From positions 6,386,001 to 6,450,000 of the forward strand of contig NZ_JAUSXM010000001.1 in NCBI RefSeq assembly GCF_030815985.1: 64,000 nt of DNA, in the 5' to 3' direction. Source of the stretch: Paenibacillus sp. W2I17. Its GTDB lineage: Bacteria; Bacillota; Bacilli; Paenibacillales; Paenibacillaceae. This document shows, piece after piece, positions 1 through 8,540 of this stretch (the stretch's first letter is position 1; every line of letters begins with the position of its first letter). The notes below the pieces were generated by a model. It searched no databases. It worked only from the letters and a program-made list of their open reading frames with translations, and had not been told where the DNA came from. The translations under genes and the position numbers were made by a program.

Positions 1-143
1 CTCCTAGCCGTCTGGCGGACTATGACATAGACGACAGTCAGATTGATGTGATGGCTGATAAAGCGATGCGATTCGGTCCGTTCGGATTCTTCAAAAACTT
101 GCAGCGTGAAGATGTAGTACAAATTTATCAAGCTGCACTGTAA
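1..143 (+). CDS. Iron-containing alcohol dehydrogenase, C-terminal end (partial)
   Basis: Only the last 46 codons are in the window, read in frame 3 and ending with TAA at 141-143. The tail (RLADYDIDDSQ, then FGPFGFFKNL, then VVQIYQAAL) resembles the C terminus of NAD(P)H-dependent butanol or alcohol dehydrogenases of the iron-containing YugJ/YqhD type, which reduce aldehydes in the cytoplasm. No metal-binding or cofactor motif is inside the window, so the family call rests on the tail alone. A strong terminator follows, so this is the last gene of its transcript. Confidence 0.6.
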   Translation, partial: PSRLADYDIDDSQIDVMADKAMRFGPFGFFKNLQREDVVQIYQAAL

Positions 144-184
144 TTGTAAATCTTACAATCACTTTGTATAGTGAGTCACCTTAA

Positions 185-226
185 ACAAGGACCTTCCTTT
201 AATACTAAGGAACGTCCTTGTTTTTT
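185..226 (+). terminator. Rho-independent terminator
   Basis: Arms AACAAGGAC (185-193) and GTCCTTGTT (214-222), with a nested TTCCTT/AAGGAA pair, are followed by a run of T. It ends transcription of the alcohol dehydrogenase gene. Confidence 0.85.
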
Positions 227-251
227 ATTATGACATCATATCTTGTGCGCT

Positions 252-335
252 CTACCGTTTATACCAGATCATATCTTGCCAGCACCGTAAGGTTGCTGCA
301 ATGATCACAATGACAATCGTGGATATCAACGTCAC
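252..335 (-). CDS. Possible 27-residue single-helix peptide
   Basis: Downstream of the two membrane-protein genes the minus strand carries a GTG-initiated reading of 27 codons (VTLISTIVIVIIAATL, then a Trp/Arg-rich tail) ending at 252. It would form one membrane helix. The well-placed ribosome site (AGAAGGGG) actually precedes an ATG at 358-356, which opens a different frame that stops after eight codons. A one-base change would join that ATG to the hydrophobic frame. It is either a decayed third member of this membrane-protein operon or chance. Confidence 0.22.
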   Translation of the reverse strand: MTLISTIVIVIIAATLRCWQDMIWYKR

Positions 336-375
336 GTTTTTCTGGACTTCAATGTCATGTGATCCCCTTCTCGAA

Positions 376-801
376 TTAATCCTTGGCTTTAACTACGGCT
401 TCATCGACATGGATATCCTTTCGTTTCAGATACAACTTGCTTGGACGATGCAAGAGCACGATGAGCAGGGCGAAGAGATGAATCAAAGTGAACAGGTTAC
501 TCTCATTCGGAATGGCAACGAACAGCGCCAGACTCAGAAACGTCACGGTGAGCTTGAACTTTCTCTTGGTGATGAATATAACAGCGAGCAGGCTGGGACC
601 GATGATAAACAACATTCTCGCTATGATTACGCCAGAGGCATAAGCCAGATCATTTCCTTTGCGTGAGAAAGCAAGATAGGCCTCCATGTTCTGGTTGAAG
701 TCAATGAGGAACGCGATAAAGGACACAATCACGTAGATCAGTTTTACACTTAACAAAATGCGCACGACATTTAATAGCGTGGGTAATGCTGTTTTTACCA
801 T
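376..801 (-). CDS. Small membrane protein, tandem paralogue 1
   Basis: A 141-residue protein with about four hydrophobic segments and a charged tail (KLYLKRKD). It is a clear paralogue of the upstream neighbour: both begin near (L/M)PTLLNV(V/I)R, share an FI(T/S)(K/R)R segment followed by TFxSLALF, and both end with LLHxPSK(L/V)YLK. AGGAGAAGTGGT lies directly before the ATG. It starts 26 bases after the upstream gene ends, so the two are probably one transcript. I do not recognise the family. The conserved PTLLNVxR start suggests a short cytoplasmic lead into the first helix. Function unknown. Confidence 0.7.
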   Translation of the reverse strand: MVKTALPTLLNVVRILLSVKLIYVIVSFIAFLIDFNQNMEAYLAFSRKGNDLAYASGVIIARMLFIIGPSLLAVIFITKRKFKLTVTFLSLALFVAIPNESNLFTLIHLFALLIVLLHRPSKLYLKRKDIHVDEAVVKAKD

Positions 802-827
802 ACCACTTCTCCTATTCTACTTCGAAT

Positions 828-1244
828 CTATAACCGCAGATTCTCCTGGTTGTATTCTCGCGGAGGGCCTTCCTGCTTAAGATACACCTTGCTGGGTTTA
901 TGAAGCAACAGACAGAGCAACATGAAGATGTGCAGCAAGATGAGGAAGTTCTGAAAGAACACAACGCCCAAAAATAGGGCCAGGCTCATGAACGTAATTG
1001 TTGGCTTATAGCTTCGTCTTGAGATAAATACGATGGTCAGAATGGGCGGAACTAGAACCATGAGGACCCGGAACCCGATACTTGTAAAATAGGCGACCTG
1101 ATCAGATAGCGGAAACGCGGAGTAATCCGCACTATTACGGAATAGATCTGCAATAAGGAATGTCATGGAAATCCCAATGAAGATGGATTGTACCCCTAAC
1201 AGGGCACGGATGACGTTTAATAAAGTGGGCATTTTCGTATTCAA
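828..1244 (-). CDS. Small membrane protein, tandem paralogue 2
   Basis: An integral membrane protein of about 138 residues with four hydrophobic stretches, paralogous to the next gene downstream. I prefer the TTG at 1244-1242, four codons before MPTLLNVIR, because AAGAGGGG sits seven bases upstream. The longer ATG reading has no ribosome site and adds a Cys/Arg-rich stretch absent from the paralogue. The C-terminal LLLHKPSKVYLK matches the paralogue. It is the first gene of a two-gene minus-strand unit and is divergent from the chemoreceptor. No function can be assigned. Confidence 0.65.
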   Translation of the reverse strand: MNTKMPTLLNVIRALLGVQSIFIGISMTFLIADLFRNSADYSAFPLSDQVAYFTSIGFRVLMVLVPPILTIVFISRRSYKPTITFMSLALFLGVVFFQNFLILLHIFMLLCLLLHKPSKVYLKQEGPPREYNQENLRL

Positions 1245-1378
1245 TAAGTCGCCCCTCTTCCTGCACGATATGTATTTCATACATTATACGATGTGGATGT
1301 CATATTTTGTATTAACCCAAAGTCTACATTTTCCAATCGTCTGCAGTGGCCTTTGGCCTAGAATAACTGGGCAACAGC

Positions 1379-1406
1379 TTACAGATTATTTGATATCGAC
1401 CGATAT
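1379..1406 (+). promoter_or_regulatory. Possible sigma-D (motility) promoter
   Basis: CCGATAT at 1400-1406 matches the sigma-D -10 core (GCCGATAT). About 16 bases upstream is TTAC (1379-1382), a weak match to TAAA. It lies about 60 bases before a chemoreceptor gene, where sigma-D promoters are expected. The same bases form a small dyad, ATATCG-AC-CGATAT, which could instead be an operator. Confidence 0.35.
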
Positions 1407-1468
1407 AAAGTAGATACATAGATTGGACTTCATAATGACGAAAATGAAAATGGATGGTGGATGTAATT

Positions 1469-3526
1469 ATGGTATTTAGCAAGGCTAGAGAACGCATGCT
1501 CAACATGTCGTTCAGAATCAAATTGCCGCTTATGATCAGTTTGCTGGTGTGTATCGTGCTGGCGGCAACTGCGGTAGTGTGTTACAGCGTAGCGGCAGTT
1601 ATTACACTGGACAAAAGTAAAGATGAAATTAAAGCAACCTCGGACCGGGTGGGTGCAGGGTTGTATGCTTCACTAAGTTTGGAAGAACAATCCACCTTTC
1701 TGATCACAACGCATCGGACCTTCCAGGATCTGCTGGAGATTCGGAATACGGATGGGCAGGAAGGTGAGAATTTTTTCTCGGAAAACAATGAATTGCTGGA
1801 TAAGGCAAGTGGTATTCTCGCGGACAGTCTGGCAGGTATGGAAGGTAACAATAGTCTAATTTTGTTGGATCGGAATGGCATTATTATTGCAGCGAATGAT
1901 CCGGCAGTTATCAAGGCGGAACGCGGAGATCGGGCATATTTCCAAGAAGCAATTCAGGGTAAAGACGTGATCAGTGAAGGGATTGTAGCCAAGTCCTCCG
2001 GACAACTGGGTACGGCTTTCGCCATGCCGATCTACAATGAGAATCAAAAAGTACAGGGAGTGCTCGTATCTGCAGCATCCACCTCGTTCTTCGTTAATCA
2101 GCTACAAAATATCAATATTAATGATGAGGGAAAAGTGATCATTCTGGACCGTGTAGGTACGGTCATCTACGATTCAGCGGATGAGAAGTTGGCAGGCCAG
2201 AAGATGGAGTCCGGCGAATACCAATCATTGATTGATCTTGCTCCAAGTGCTGAACTGCAGCAAGGGGAGGTTAGTACAGACGAGAAAGTGGCGTATTACT
2301 CCAAAATCCCAAGATCCGACTGGACCGTCGTTGTTGAAGATAAACTGAGCGATGTGCAGAAGCCTTTACGTGCGATGGCAAAACAGATGTATATTGTTCT
2401 GTTTAGTGCTATTGCAGTTTCCGTCATAGCCGGTATTCTGATATCTTTGCTGGTAACCAGACCCATTAGCCGAATAACGCTGTTGTTCAAACAGTTGGCC
2501 GGCGGAGATCTGACCGTGCAGGCACAAGGCAAGTACAGCGGGGAATTCAAGGAGCTTGCAGACAGCTTCAACACGATGGCCGAAGGGAACAAGCAACTGA
2601 TCTCCAGCATGAACCAATCCATCGGAATCTTGAAAACTAGTACATCTGAGCTGGAACAGTCCACTCAGCAAACCTCGACCACGATTGCCGAAACAACAAC
2701 AACAGCATTTGAGATTTCACGAGCCATGGAATCCCAGGCAAACGATACGGAAGCCATTGTGGACAAATTCATGAATGTTGGTAATAAGATTGCTAACGTG
2801 AATGGAATGTCGCAGGCGGTGAAGTTCAAGGCAGATGAGATTACGGATGCATTCAAGAATAATCATGAAGTTATTGATGCACTTATTGCGGTGAACGGGC
2901 GGAACGAGATTGAAGTTGGTAACATCTCCAAAACTACGGTGCAGCTCGCCGAGAGTTCCTCTGGCATTCACCAAATCACGGGTACGATTGCTGAAATCGC
3001 AAATCAGACGAAGTTACTGGCATTGAATGCTTCGATCGAGGCGGCGAGAGCTGGTGATCAGGGACGTGGCTTCGCAGTCGTTGCTTCCGAGATCCGCAAG
3101 CTGGCTGAGCAGACAACGGCGCAATCAGAGGACATCAACCGAATTGTGACGCAGACGATTGAACATGTGGAGCAAAATAACCGAAGTGTACAAGCCATTG
3201 AGAAGATTGCGACACAGCATAAGAGCAGTGTTAGCCAGACCAAGGAGACATTCAATTTTGTCACCGAGAATATGAATGAGATGATGAATCAGGTTCAGGC
3301 CATTGCCATGGAGATCCAATCCATTGAACGTGATAAGGATGACGTCATTGGAGCTGCACAGAACTTGTCTGCTTCAGGTGAAGAGGTGTCGGCTTCTGTA
3401 GAGGAAGTCACAGCAACAATGCAGGAGCAATCCGGCATGACAGAACATTTGGCAGATATGGTTCAAAGAATCGATGGATTATCCAAGCAACTTGCCGAAG
3501 AATCATCCCGCTTCAAAACAAAATAG
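1469..3526 (+). CDS. Methyl-accepting chemotaxis protein with Cache sensor
   Basis: A chemoreceptor of about 685 residues. Order: short cytoplasmic start, first membrane helix (about 17-40), a long extracellular region of about 270 residues fitting a double Cache sensor (with GDRAYFQEA and GVLVSAAS), second helix (about 308-330), HAMP linker starting at TRPISR, then the methyl-accepting signalling domain. The hairpin tip that binds CheA/CheW is visible ([20 protein letters not shown], then [16 protein letters not shown]). There is no C-terminal CheR-tethering pentapeptide. The ligand cannot be read from sequence. I chose the ATG at 1469 because GGTGG lies just upstream; an in-frame ATG at 1454 is possible. 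It stands alone between a possible sigma-D promoter and a terminator. Confidence 0.93.
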   Translation: MVFSKARERMLNMSFRIKLPLMISLLVCIVLAATAVVCYSVAAVITLDKSKDEIKATSDRVGAGLYASLSLEEQSTFLITTHRTFQDLLEIRNTDGQEGENFFSENNELLDKASGILADSLAGMEGNNSLILLDRNGIIIAANDPAVIKAERGDRAYFQEAIQGKDVISEGIVAKSSGQLGTAFAMPIYNENQKVQGVLVSAASTSFFVNQLQNININDEGKVIILDRVGTVIYDSADEKLAGQKMESGEYQSLIDLAPSAELQQGEVSTDEKVAYYSKIPRSDWTVVVEDKLSDVQKPLRAMAKQMYIVLFSAIAVSVIAGILISLLVTRPISRITLLFKQLAGGDLTVQAQGKYSGEFKELADSFNTMAEGNKQLISSMNQSIGILKTSTSELEQSTQQTSTTIAETTTTAFEISRAMESQANDTEAIVDKFMNVGNKIANVNGMSQAVKFKADEITDAFKNNHEVIDALIAVNGRNEIEVGNISKTTVQLAESSSGIHQITGTIAEIANQTKLLALNASIEAARAGDQGRGFAVVASEIRKLAEQTTAQSEDINRIVTQTIEHVEQNNRSVQAIEKIATQHKSSVSQTKETFNFVTENMNEMMNQVQAIAMEIQSIERDKDDVIGAAQNLSASGEEVSASVEEVTATMQEQSGMTEHLADMVQRIDGLSKQLAEESSRFKTK

Positions 3527-3579
3527 AAACACGAAGAAACCCGCTTCTCCAAAGAGACCGGATTTCTCGAAAATGTGAG

Positions 3580-3613
3580 CATCTGTACCCATTTACGGGT
3601 ACAGGTGTTTTTT
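3580..3613 (+). terminator. Rho-independent terminator
   Basis: CATCTGTACCC (3580-3590) pairs with GGGTACAGGTG (3597-3607) and is followed by six T. It ends the chemoreceptor transcript. A weaker hairpin at about 3538-3570, T-rich when read on the minus strand, may end the convergent RidA operon. Confidence 0.85.
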
Positions 3614-3623
3614 GTGTGATGTG

Positions 3624-4022
3624 CTACTCTCCACGAACGGATGGTGCATACGCCAGCACTTCCATTTCAATTAAATAGGGACCTAAACCGCTGCATACGG
3701 TAATACGGGCAGGGTATGGTTGCTTAATCATTCGCGCATATACTTCGTTGTATTCGGGCTGATCCTCTACTCGGGCCAGATGCGTGGTTGCCTTCACAAT
3801 ATGATCAAGTGTAAGTCCGGCTTCTTGCAGAATAATCTCAATATTGCGAATGCACTGTTCGGTCTGTTCCTTAATGCCACCAATGGGCTCAAGCGTCTGT
3901 GGATCAACGCCTACTTGACCTGCCACGTAGACCATATCTCCTGCGCGGACAGCATGGGAGAAAGGAAGCGGGAATTGGGGTGCAGCACTTGCATGTATGA
4001 TGGTAGACATAGTCGTTGTCAT
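3624..4022 (-). CDS. RidA/YjgF family enamine/imine deaminase
   Basis: A 132-residue RidA-family protein. The family hydrolyses reactive enamines and imines or related N-containing intermediates and acts as a trimer. Visible motifs are SHAVRAGDMVYVAGQVGVDP in the first half, the C-terminal PARITV that carries the conserved arginine contacting the substrate carboxylate, and a closing IEMEVLAYA strand. It is the last gene of the minus-strand operon, seven bases after the amidase stop. The setting (amidase plus nitrogen-compound importer) suggests it deals with an unstable product of that pathway, as RutC does in pyrimidine breakdown. That role is inference. Confidence 0.88.
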   Translation of the reverse strand: MTTTMSTIIHASAAPQFPLPFSHAVRAGDMVYVAGQVGVDPQTLEPIGGIKEQTEQCIRNIEIILQEAGLTLDHIVKATTHLARVEDQPEYNEVYARMIKQPYPARITVCSGLGPYLIEMEVLAYAPSVRGE

Positions 4023-4029
4023 TCCTTTC

Positions 4030-5406
4030 CTAATGAGTGTGTATGTTTGGTGTTAACTGATGCCAGTTCGTAGCCTGCTGATAATGATGAGCGATGGACA
4101 ATAAGCGGTCTTCTCGCATAAGTGGACCAGCAAGCTGCATGCCGATAGGCAATGGCTTCCCTGAGGTGGTATCGAATCCGATGGGAACGGTGATGGACGG
4201 TAGCCCTGTATTGGTGAACGGTCCGTTGAAAATAGGGCTACCCGTCTTGTAGCCATATGGGGCCGCATATGGTGTTGATGGAGTCAATAACACATCCACT
4301 TCATCGAACAGCATCATCATCTCACTCCGGAATATCGTTCGGATGCGCTGTGCCTGCAAATAATCAACGGCACTCGTCTGGTAACCAAGCTCAAGCTGCT
4401 CCCGCATCGTATGTCCGTAACGATCAGAGGCTTCTGCGAAGCGTTCTTGATGGAAGGCGGCTGCTTCTGCCCGCATTACCGTACGATGAGCAGCACATGT
4501 CTCTTCCATATAAGAAGGCAGGTCTACCTTCTTCCATTGCATGCCCAGCTTCTCAAGTACGGTGATTGCCGACTCTACGGCTAACAAGATCGCTGGTTCA
4601 TCGGTCTGGAAGAAGTTGCTCGGCAGACCGATGACCATTCCTGAGATAGGATGCTCAAGAGCGCTTGTTAAGTCTGGCTTGCCATGAGGAAGCGTGAAGG
4701 AGTCCATCTCATCTTGCCCGGCCATCGCTTCAAGAACGATCGCGTTATCTTGTGCGGATCGAGTGAAGGCGCCAATATGATCCAGGCTCCAACTGGCTGT
4801 GATGACACCGTTACGGCTAACCCTGCCGTAAGTGGGCTTCATACAGGTTAATCCGTTGTAAGCTGCGGGTCTAAGCAGAGATCCGAAGGTCTGTGTTCCG
4901 AGTGTGAAGGAAGCCATGCCTGCCGCTACTGCAGCGGCAGAGCCGGAGCTGGAACCGCCTGGGGTATGTTCTAGATTCCATGGGTTGCGGGTTGGCGGTT
5001 CTCCTCCCTGAAAGGCATATTCCGTCGTTGTTGTCTTGCCGAGCAGGATAGCGCCTGCAGCCTGAAGCTTATGAATTACAGTAGCATTCGTCTCGGGTAC
5101 AAAGTCAGGATAGGTACTTGATCCAGCCGAGGTGCGTATGCCAGCGGTATGGATAATATCCTTGGCTCCATATGGAATGCCATGCAGAGGACCGAGATAT
5201 TCGCCATTCATTAGTTTGCGCTCAGAATCTCTTGCCGCCTGCAAGGCTTGTTCTGCGGTGACTGTAACGAAGGCTTGCACAGCAGGTTCTACTTTCCCAA
5301 TGCGATCCAAATAGGATTTCGTAAGCTCGACAGGAGATATCGTCTTGTTTTTGATCAGTTTTGCGGCTTCAGCAATCGTCAGCTCGTTAAGTGGTTTCGT
5401 AATCAT
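4030..5406 (-). CDS. Amidase-signature hydrolase (GatA/AtzE-like)
   Basis: A 458-residue amidase-signature enzyme. The Ser-cisSer-Lys triad is visible: Lys in GIPYGAKDII, cis-Ser in GGSSSGSAAA, and the nucleophile Ser in GTQTFGSLLRPA, where a Phe replaces the usual first Gly of TGGS. Such enzymes hydrolyse C-N bonds of amides, carbamoyl or biuret-like compounds. The start overlaps the upstream small gene by four bases, implying coupled translation. Together with that GatC/AtzG-like small protein it may form a two-subunit enzyme comparable to AtzE-AtzG (1-carboxybiuret hydrolase) or GatA-GatC. The substrate is probably what the adjacent ABC transporter imports, but it cannot be named from sequence. 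Confidence 0.85.
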   Translation of the reverse strand: MITKPLNELTIAEAAKLIKNKTISPVELTKSYLDRIGKVEPAVQAFVTVTAEQALQAARDSERKLMNGEYLGPLHGIPYGAKDIIHTAGIRTSAGSSTYPDFVPETNATVIHKLQAAGAILLGKTTTTEYAFQGGEPPTRNPWNLEHTPGGSSSGSAAAVAAGMASFTLGTQTFGSLLRPAAYNGLTCMKPTYGRVSRNGVITASWSLDHIGAFTRSAQDNAIVLEAMAGQDEMDSFTLPHGKPDLTSALEHPISGMVIGLPSNFFQTDEPAILLAVESAITVLEKLGMQWKKVDLPSYMEETCAAHRTVMRAEAAAFHQERFAEASDRYGHTMREQLELGYQTSAVDYLQAQRIRTIFRSEMMMLFDEVDVLLTPSTPYAAPYGYKTGSPIFNGPFTNTGLPSITVPIGFDTTSGKPLPIGMQLAGPLMREDRLLSIAHHYQQATNWHQLTPNIHTH

Positions 5407-5588
5407 CGCAGAGGCACTCTCCTATGCGGGGGATTGGGACCTACTTCTTCTGGCAGCTTGAAGCTTCGAATCAGCTTCAAGTCGGCTGTAAATAGGGCAA
5501 GCTCCTCGCTGGTAATAACTCCGTTCGCATATCTGGCGCTTTCTGTACGTCGGTGTGTGAGATAGTCGTCCTGCTTCAGAGTAATCAA
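5403..5588 (-). CDS. Putative GatC/AtzG-like small subunit
   Basis: A 61-residue protein starting at TTG, eleven bases after the binding-protein gene and overlapping the amidase start by four bases. The C-terminal half (LALFTADLKLIRSFKLPEEV, then GPNPPH) resembles the small AtzG/DUF4089 and GatC-type subunits that wrap around amidase-signature partners, ending in the usual LP-E-V-x-P segment. Position, size and overlap agree with a heteromeric amidase. Homology is judged by eye only. The ribosome site is weak (GAGAGAAAGG directly before TTG), so translation may depend on coupling. Confidence 0.6.
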   Translation of the reverse strand: MITLKQDDYLTHRRTESARYANGVITSEELALFTADLKLIRSFKLPEEVGPNPPHRRVPLR

Positions 5589-5599
5589 CCTTTCTCTCT

Positions 5600-6628
5600 C
5601 TATTTGGTGAAGCTTGAATCGATAATGGCCTCGTAAGCGAGGTCTTCCTTCAAATTGCCGATGAAGCGCTGCATATCGATTGCGGTCTCGAATGCTGATT
5701 CATTGATGAGCCCATCAGCAGGATATACCTTGCTGTCGATCATACGTTGTACGGCTTGCTCCACGACTTTCTTCTCTAGATTCGGGAATTCCTTCACTGC
5801 GACAGCTTTGGCGCCTTCAGGATTAGATTGAATATACTCCAGGGCTTGCTCGATAGAGGTCACGAAGCGCTGGGTAAGATCAGGATTCTTTTCAATGAAG
5901 TCTGCGGTTGTATTCATCGTTGCAAAGGCAAAGTCTGGATAATCCTTCGTAAAATCATGGACAATATGCAGCCCCTCTGCAATGCCTTGATCCAGTTGAG
6001 GTTCGTAAACGATAGCAATATCAGCTTTGCCTGCTAATACAGCACCAAGCTCGGAGCCATTTTGAACCTCTGTGATCGTCACATCCTTGTCGATATCGAT
6101 GTTTTTATCAGCAAACAGCTTCCGTAGTAAACTGTTGGAGCTTGTAGGTGCCAAGCCTACTACGATGGTCTTACCCTTGAAGTCCTCTGTGGTGTTTACC
6201 GTTACTCCTTCTCTCGCGACTGCCCATACTGGAGCGCTGCCGGATAGAAGGACCAGTGAGCGAGCATCTCCGCCCTTCGCATTAGCGAATGCGACATGCT
6301 CAGGACCGTGGAAGGAAAATGCGGACTCGCCTGAGATGACCGAAGACAATGCTGTTGGTCCGCTTCCGGCAGCACGGATGGAAGATAGCTCAATGCGATT
6401 CTCCTTTAGAAAACCTTGGTTGTTCGCTACATACAAGGGAAGATAGAGCAGGTTGTGATAAACCTCGGACACCATAATTTTGTCCACCTGCGTATTTTCT
6501 TGCCCCTCGCTATTAGATGCACCTGCGCCGTTAGCAGGTATGTTGGCATTGCCGCCACACCCGCTGAGCAGTGTAGTCAATAGAAGTGTCATCGCTGCCA
6601 GAATAGCTATCTTTTTGAGTGTACGCAT
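5600..6628 (-). CDS. ABC transporter substrate-binding lipoprotein (NMT1/SsuA-like)
   Basis: A 342-residue binding protein with a lipoprotein signal (LLLTTLLSGCGGN, lipidated Cys at about residue 24). The mature part fits the NMT1/SsuA/ThiY family: VSEVYHNLLYLPLYVANNQG near the start, GKTIVVG in the middle, and DIAIVYEPQ before the second lobe. It presents a small organic compound (sulfonate, pyrimidine-, thiamine precursor- or amide-type ligands in this family) to the permease encoded upstream. It is the third gene of the ABC-amidase-RidA operon. The ligand is unknown; the amidase context suggests an amide or ureide. Confidence 0.88.
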   Translation of the reverse strand: MRTLKKIAILAAMTLLLTTLLSGCGGNANIPANGAGASNSEGQENTQVDKIMVSEVYHNLLYLPLYVANNQGFLKENRIELSSIRAAGSGPTALSSVISGESAFSFHGPEHVAFANAKGGDARSLVLLSGSAPVWAVAREGVTVNTTEDFKGKTIVVGLAPTSSNSLLRKLFADKNIDIDKDVTITEVQNGSELGAVLAGKADIAIVYEPQLDQGIAEGLHIVHDFTKDYPDFAFATMNTTADFIEKNPDLTQRFVTSIEQALEYIQSNPEGAKAVAVKEFPNLEKKVVEQAVQRMIDSKVYPADGLINESAFETAIDMQRFIGNLKEDLAYEAIIDSSFTK

Positions 6629-6662
6629 TAGTCATCAGGCCCCTTTTATGGTTGTAGGTCAG

Positions 6663-7535
6663 CTATACAGATGTGGATTTGCTGCTGGTCTTGTTGTCAT
6701 TCCATAGGAGGAGACGGGATTCGATATACCCGACACAGGTGTAGAGGAGCATGGCGACCAGCATAAGCATGAACACGCCAACCCATACGGCCGGAAGGTT
6801 GAACAGGTTACCTTCGACGAATACCATGTGTCCGAGTCCTTTATCTGAAGAGATGAATTCTCCGCCTACGACAGATACCAATGCCAAGCCGATATTGATA
6901 CGGAAGGCTGAGATGATCCATGGCAGAGAGGAAGGAACGATAATTTTGCGGAAAATTTGTGACTTCTTTGCACCGAAGGATTTCATCAGATTAATCTGGG
7001 ATTCGTCGATCTGATGAGTCGCTTGGTAGGCGGATAACAGCGCTACGATAAATGTTGCCACGGAGGCAAGAGCAATCTTGGAGAAGATGCCTGAACCGAA
7101 CCAGATAATAATCATGGGAGCGAGCGCAATTTTCGGAATGCCGTTCAGCGCTACGATGAATGGATCGAGCACACGGGCAACGGACTTGGAATACCACATG
7201 AGCAGTCCTGCTAATGAACCAATTAAGCTTCCGGCTACAAAACCGATAACGGTGGCATTCACCGTTGCGAACGCGTCTGTAAGCAGTTGCCCTGAGCTAG
7301 CCATCGTGATGGCGGCATCGAAAATGGCGCTCGGTGACCCCATGAGGAAACCGTTAACCAGTTTCAAGCGAACGGCGGATTCCCATATCACTAGGATGAC
7401 TGCAACGATAATGAACCGCCACAGCATTGTTACCAGCCATTCTTTGGAGAAGGTGGACTGTCTGCGTTTGCTCTTGCTCTTCGTAACTCCAGCAGGCTTT
7501 CCGGCAAGGGTGATTTTAGGTGATGTGCTCTTCAT
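6663..7535 (-). CDS. ABC transporter permease (SsuC/TauC type)
   Basis: A 290-residue permease with a basic N-terminal tail, about six membrane helices and the cytoplasmic EAA-type loop that docks on the ATPase (SFGAKKSQIFRKIIVPSSLP). The second half contains VVGGEFISSDKGLGHMV, typical of SsuC/TauC-type subunits. The ATG overlaps the ATPase stop (TAATG) by one base and GGGGAGGATC lies ahead of it. It forms the membrane channel with the neighbouring ATPase and binding protein. Confidence 0.92.
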   Translation of the reverse strand: MKSTSPKITLAGKPAGVTKSKSKRRQSTFSKEWLVTMLWRFIIVAVILVIWESAVRLKLVNGFLMGSPSAIFDAAITMASSGQLLTDAFATVNATVIGFVAGSLIGSLAGLLMWYSKSVARVLDPFIVALNGIPKIALAPMIIIWFGSGIFSKIALASVATFIVALLSAYQATHQIDESQINLMKSFGAKKSQIFRKIIVPSSLPWIISAFRINIGLALVSVVGGEFISSDKGLGHMVFVEGNLFNLPAVWVGVFMLMLVAMLLYTCVGYIESRLLLWNDNKTSSKSTSV

Positions 7536-8311
7536 TAGCTGATCCTCCCCATCTGGATATCAAGCTCTGCCCAGATCGATTCAAAATACTGCTTGAACTT
7601 CTGGTCGGAGCGGGCTTTCAGTGCTGAGCCGTATTGCGAGGCGAGACCAATGTCATACACCTGCTTCACGGTCGTTGGTCTTTTGCTCATAACGGCAATG
7701 CGGTCGGAGATGGCAATCGCTTCCTCGATGTCATGCGTGATCAGGACGCCTGTCTTGCCCTCAGATTTTAGTATGGATAAGATTTCATCTTCCAGAATGA
7801 GTCTGGTCTGATAATCAAGTGCTGAGAAGGGTTCATCCAGTAATATAATATCGGGCTGGGTAACGAGGGTGCGTATGAGGGCTACACGTTGGCGCATACC
7901 GCCTGATAGTGTGGAGGGATAGGCTTCTGCGAATGAAGCCAGGCCGTAGCGATCCAGATAATCCATGGCAATATCGCCACGATCCTTTTTGGACATGCCC
8001 TTCACTTCCAAGCCTAACGTGACATTATCCAGGATGCTTCTCCAAGGAAGTAACAGGTCCTTCTGCATCATATAACCGACATGCCCGGTGGTCTGATCGA
8101 TCTCTTCGCCACAGACGATTACCTTGCCATTCGTTGGCTTAAGCAGACCTGCGATAATATTGAAAATCGTACTCTTGCCGCAACCGCTCGGTCCCACGAT
8201 ACTGAAGAATTCCTGCTTCTTGATTTGCATCGAAACCTCAGCCAGGACCTGAATATCTTCTCCGGTTGCACTGACAAATGATTTGGATACGCCTTGTATC
8301 TGTATAGCCAT
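7535..8311 (-). CDS. ABC transporter ATPase (SsuB/TauB type)
   Basis: A 258-residue ATP-binding subunit. Walker A is GPSGCGKST, the signature is LSGGMRQR, Walker B is IILLDEPFSALD, and the switch His is in LITHDIEEA. It powers import through the permease encoded next. It is the first gene of the minus-strand operon (ATPase, permease, binding protein, small subunit, amidase, RidA). The 190 bases upstream hold an inverted repeat next to a possible -10, consistent with control by the PucR-family regulator encoded just upstream. Confidence 0.93.
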   Translation of the reverse strand: MAIQIQGVSKSFVSATGEDIQVLAEVSMQIKKQEFFSIVGPSGCGKSTIFNIIAGLLKPTNGKVIVCGEEIDQTTGHVGYMMQKDLLLPWRSILDNVTLGLEVKGMSKKDRGDIAMDYLDRYGLASFAEAYPSTLSGGMRQRVALIRTLVTQPDIILLDEPFSALDYQTRLILEDEILSILKSEGKTGVLITHDIEEAIAISDRIAVMSKRPTTVKQVYDIGLASQYGSALKARSDQKFKQYFESIWAELDIQMGRIS

Positions 8312-8386
8312 GATAGGTAGCCCCTTTCCTACAGCCTGTTGGTTGTTGTTTCTTGGCGTGAGTTTGTGTTAATTAATATGACATTG

Positions 8387-8406
8387 ATGATTATATTCCT
8401 AATCAT
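8387..8406 (-). promoter_or_regulatory. Inverted repeat in the ABC-amidase operon promoter
   Basis: ATGATTA (8387-8393) and TAATCAT (8400-8406) form a perfect 7-6-7 dyad upstream of the operon. On the minus strand the spacer overlaps a TATAAT with no good -35 at 17 bases, the pattern of an activator-dependent promoter. Binding by the adjacent PucR-family protein is inference. Confidence 0.4.
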
Positions 8407-8500
8407 ATAGACTGTTTGCCTAATTGTCATTAGTTACTATGAACATAAAAATAGAATTGAATCAGCTAAAATGTACAAAATAGGTAGGGTTGAGAAAAGA

Positions 8501-8535
8501 AAATAAAAGAACGTGTCATTATACATGACACGTTC
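8501..8535 (-). terminator. Terminator of the PucR-family gene
   Basis: GAACGTGTCAT (8509-8519) pairs perfectly with ATGACACGTTC (8525-8535) around a five-base loop. On the minus strand the stem is followed by TTTTATTT. It separates the regulator from the ABC operon downstream. Confidence 0.85.
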
Positions 8536-8540
8536 TCGGT

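Noticed and set aside
301..666. Open reading frame of 121 codons on the plus strand
   Set aside because: It is the antisense of the paralogous membrane protein gene, which has a ribosome site and a paralogue; the plus-strand reading has neither.
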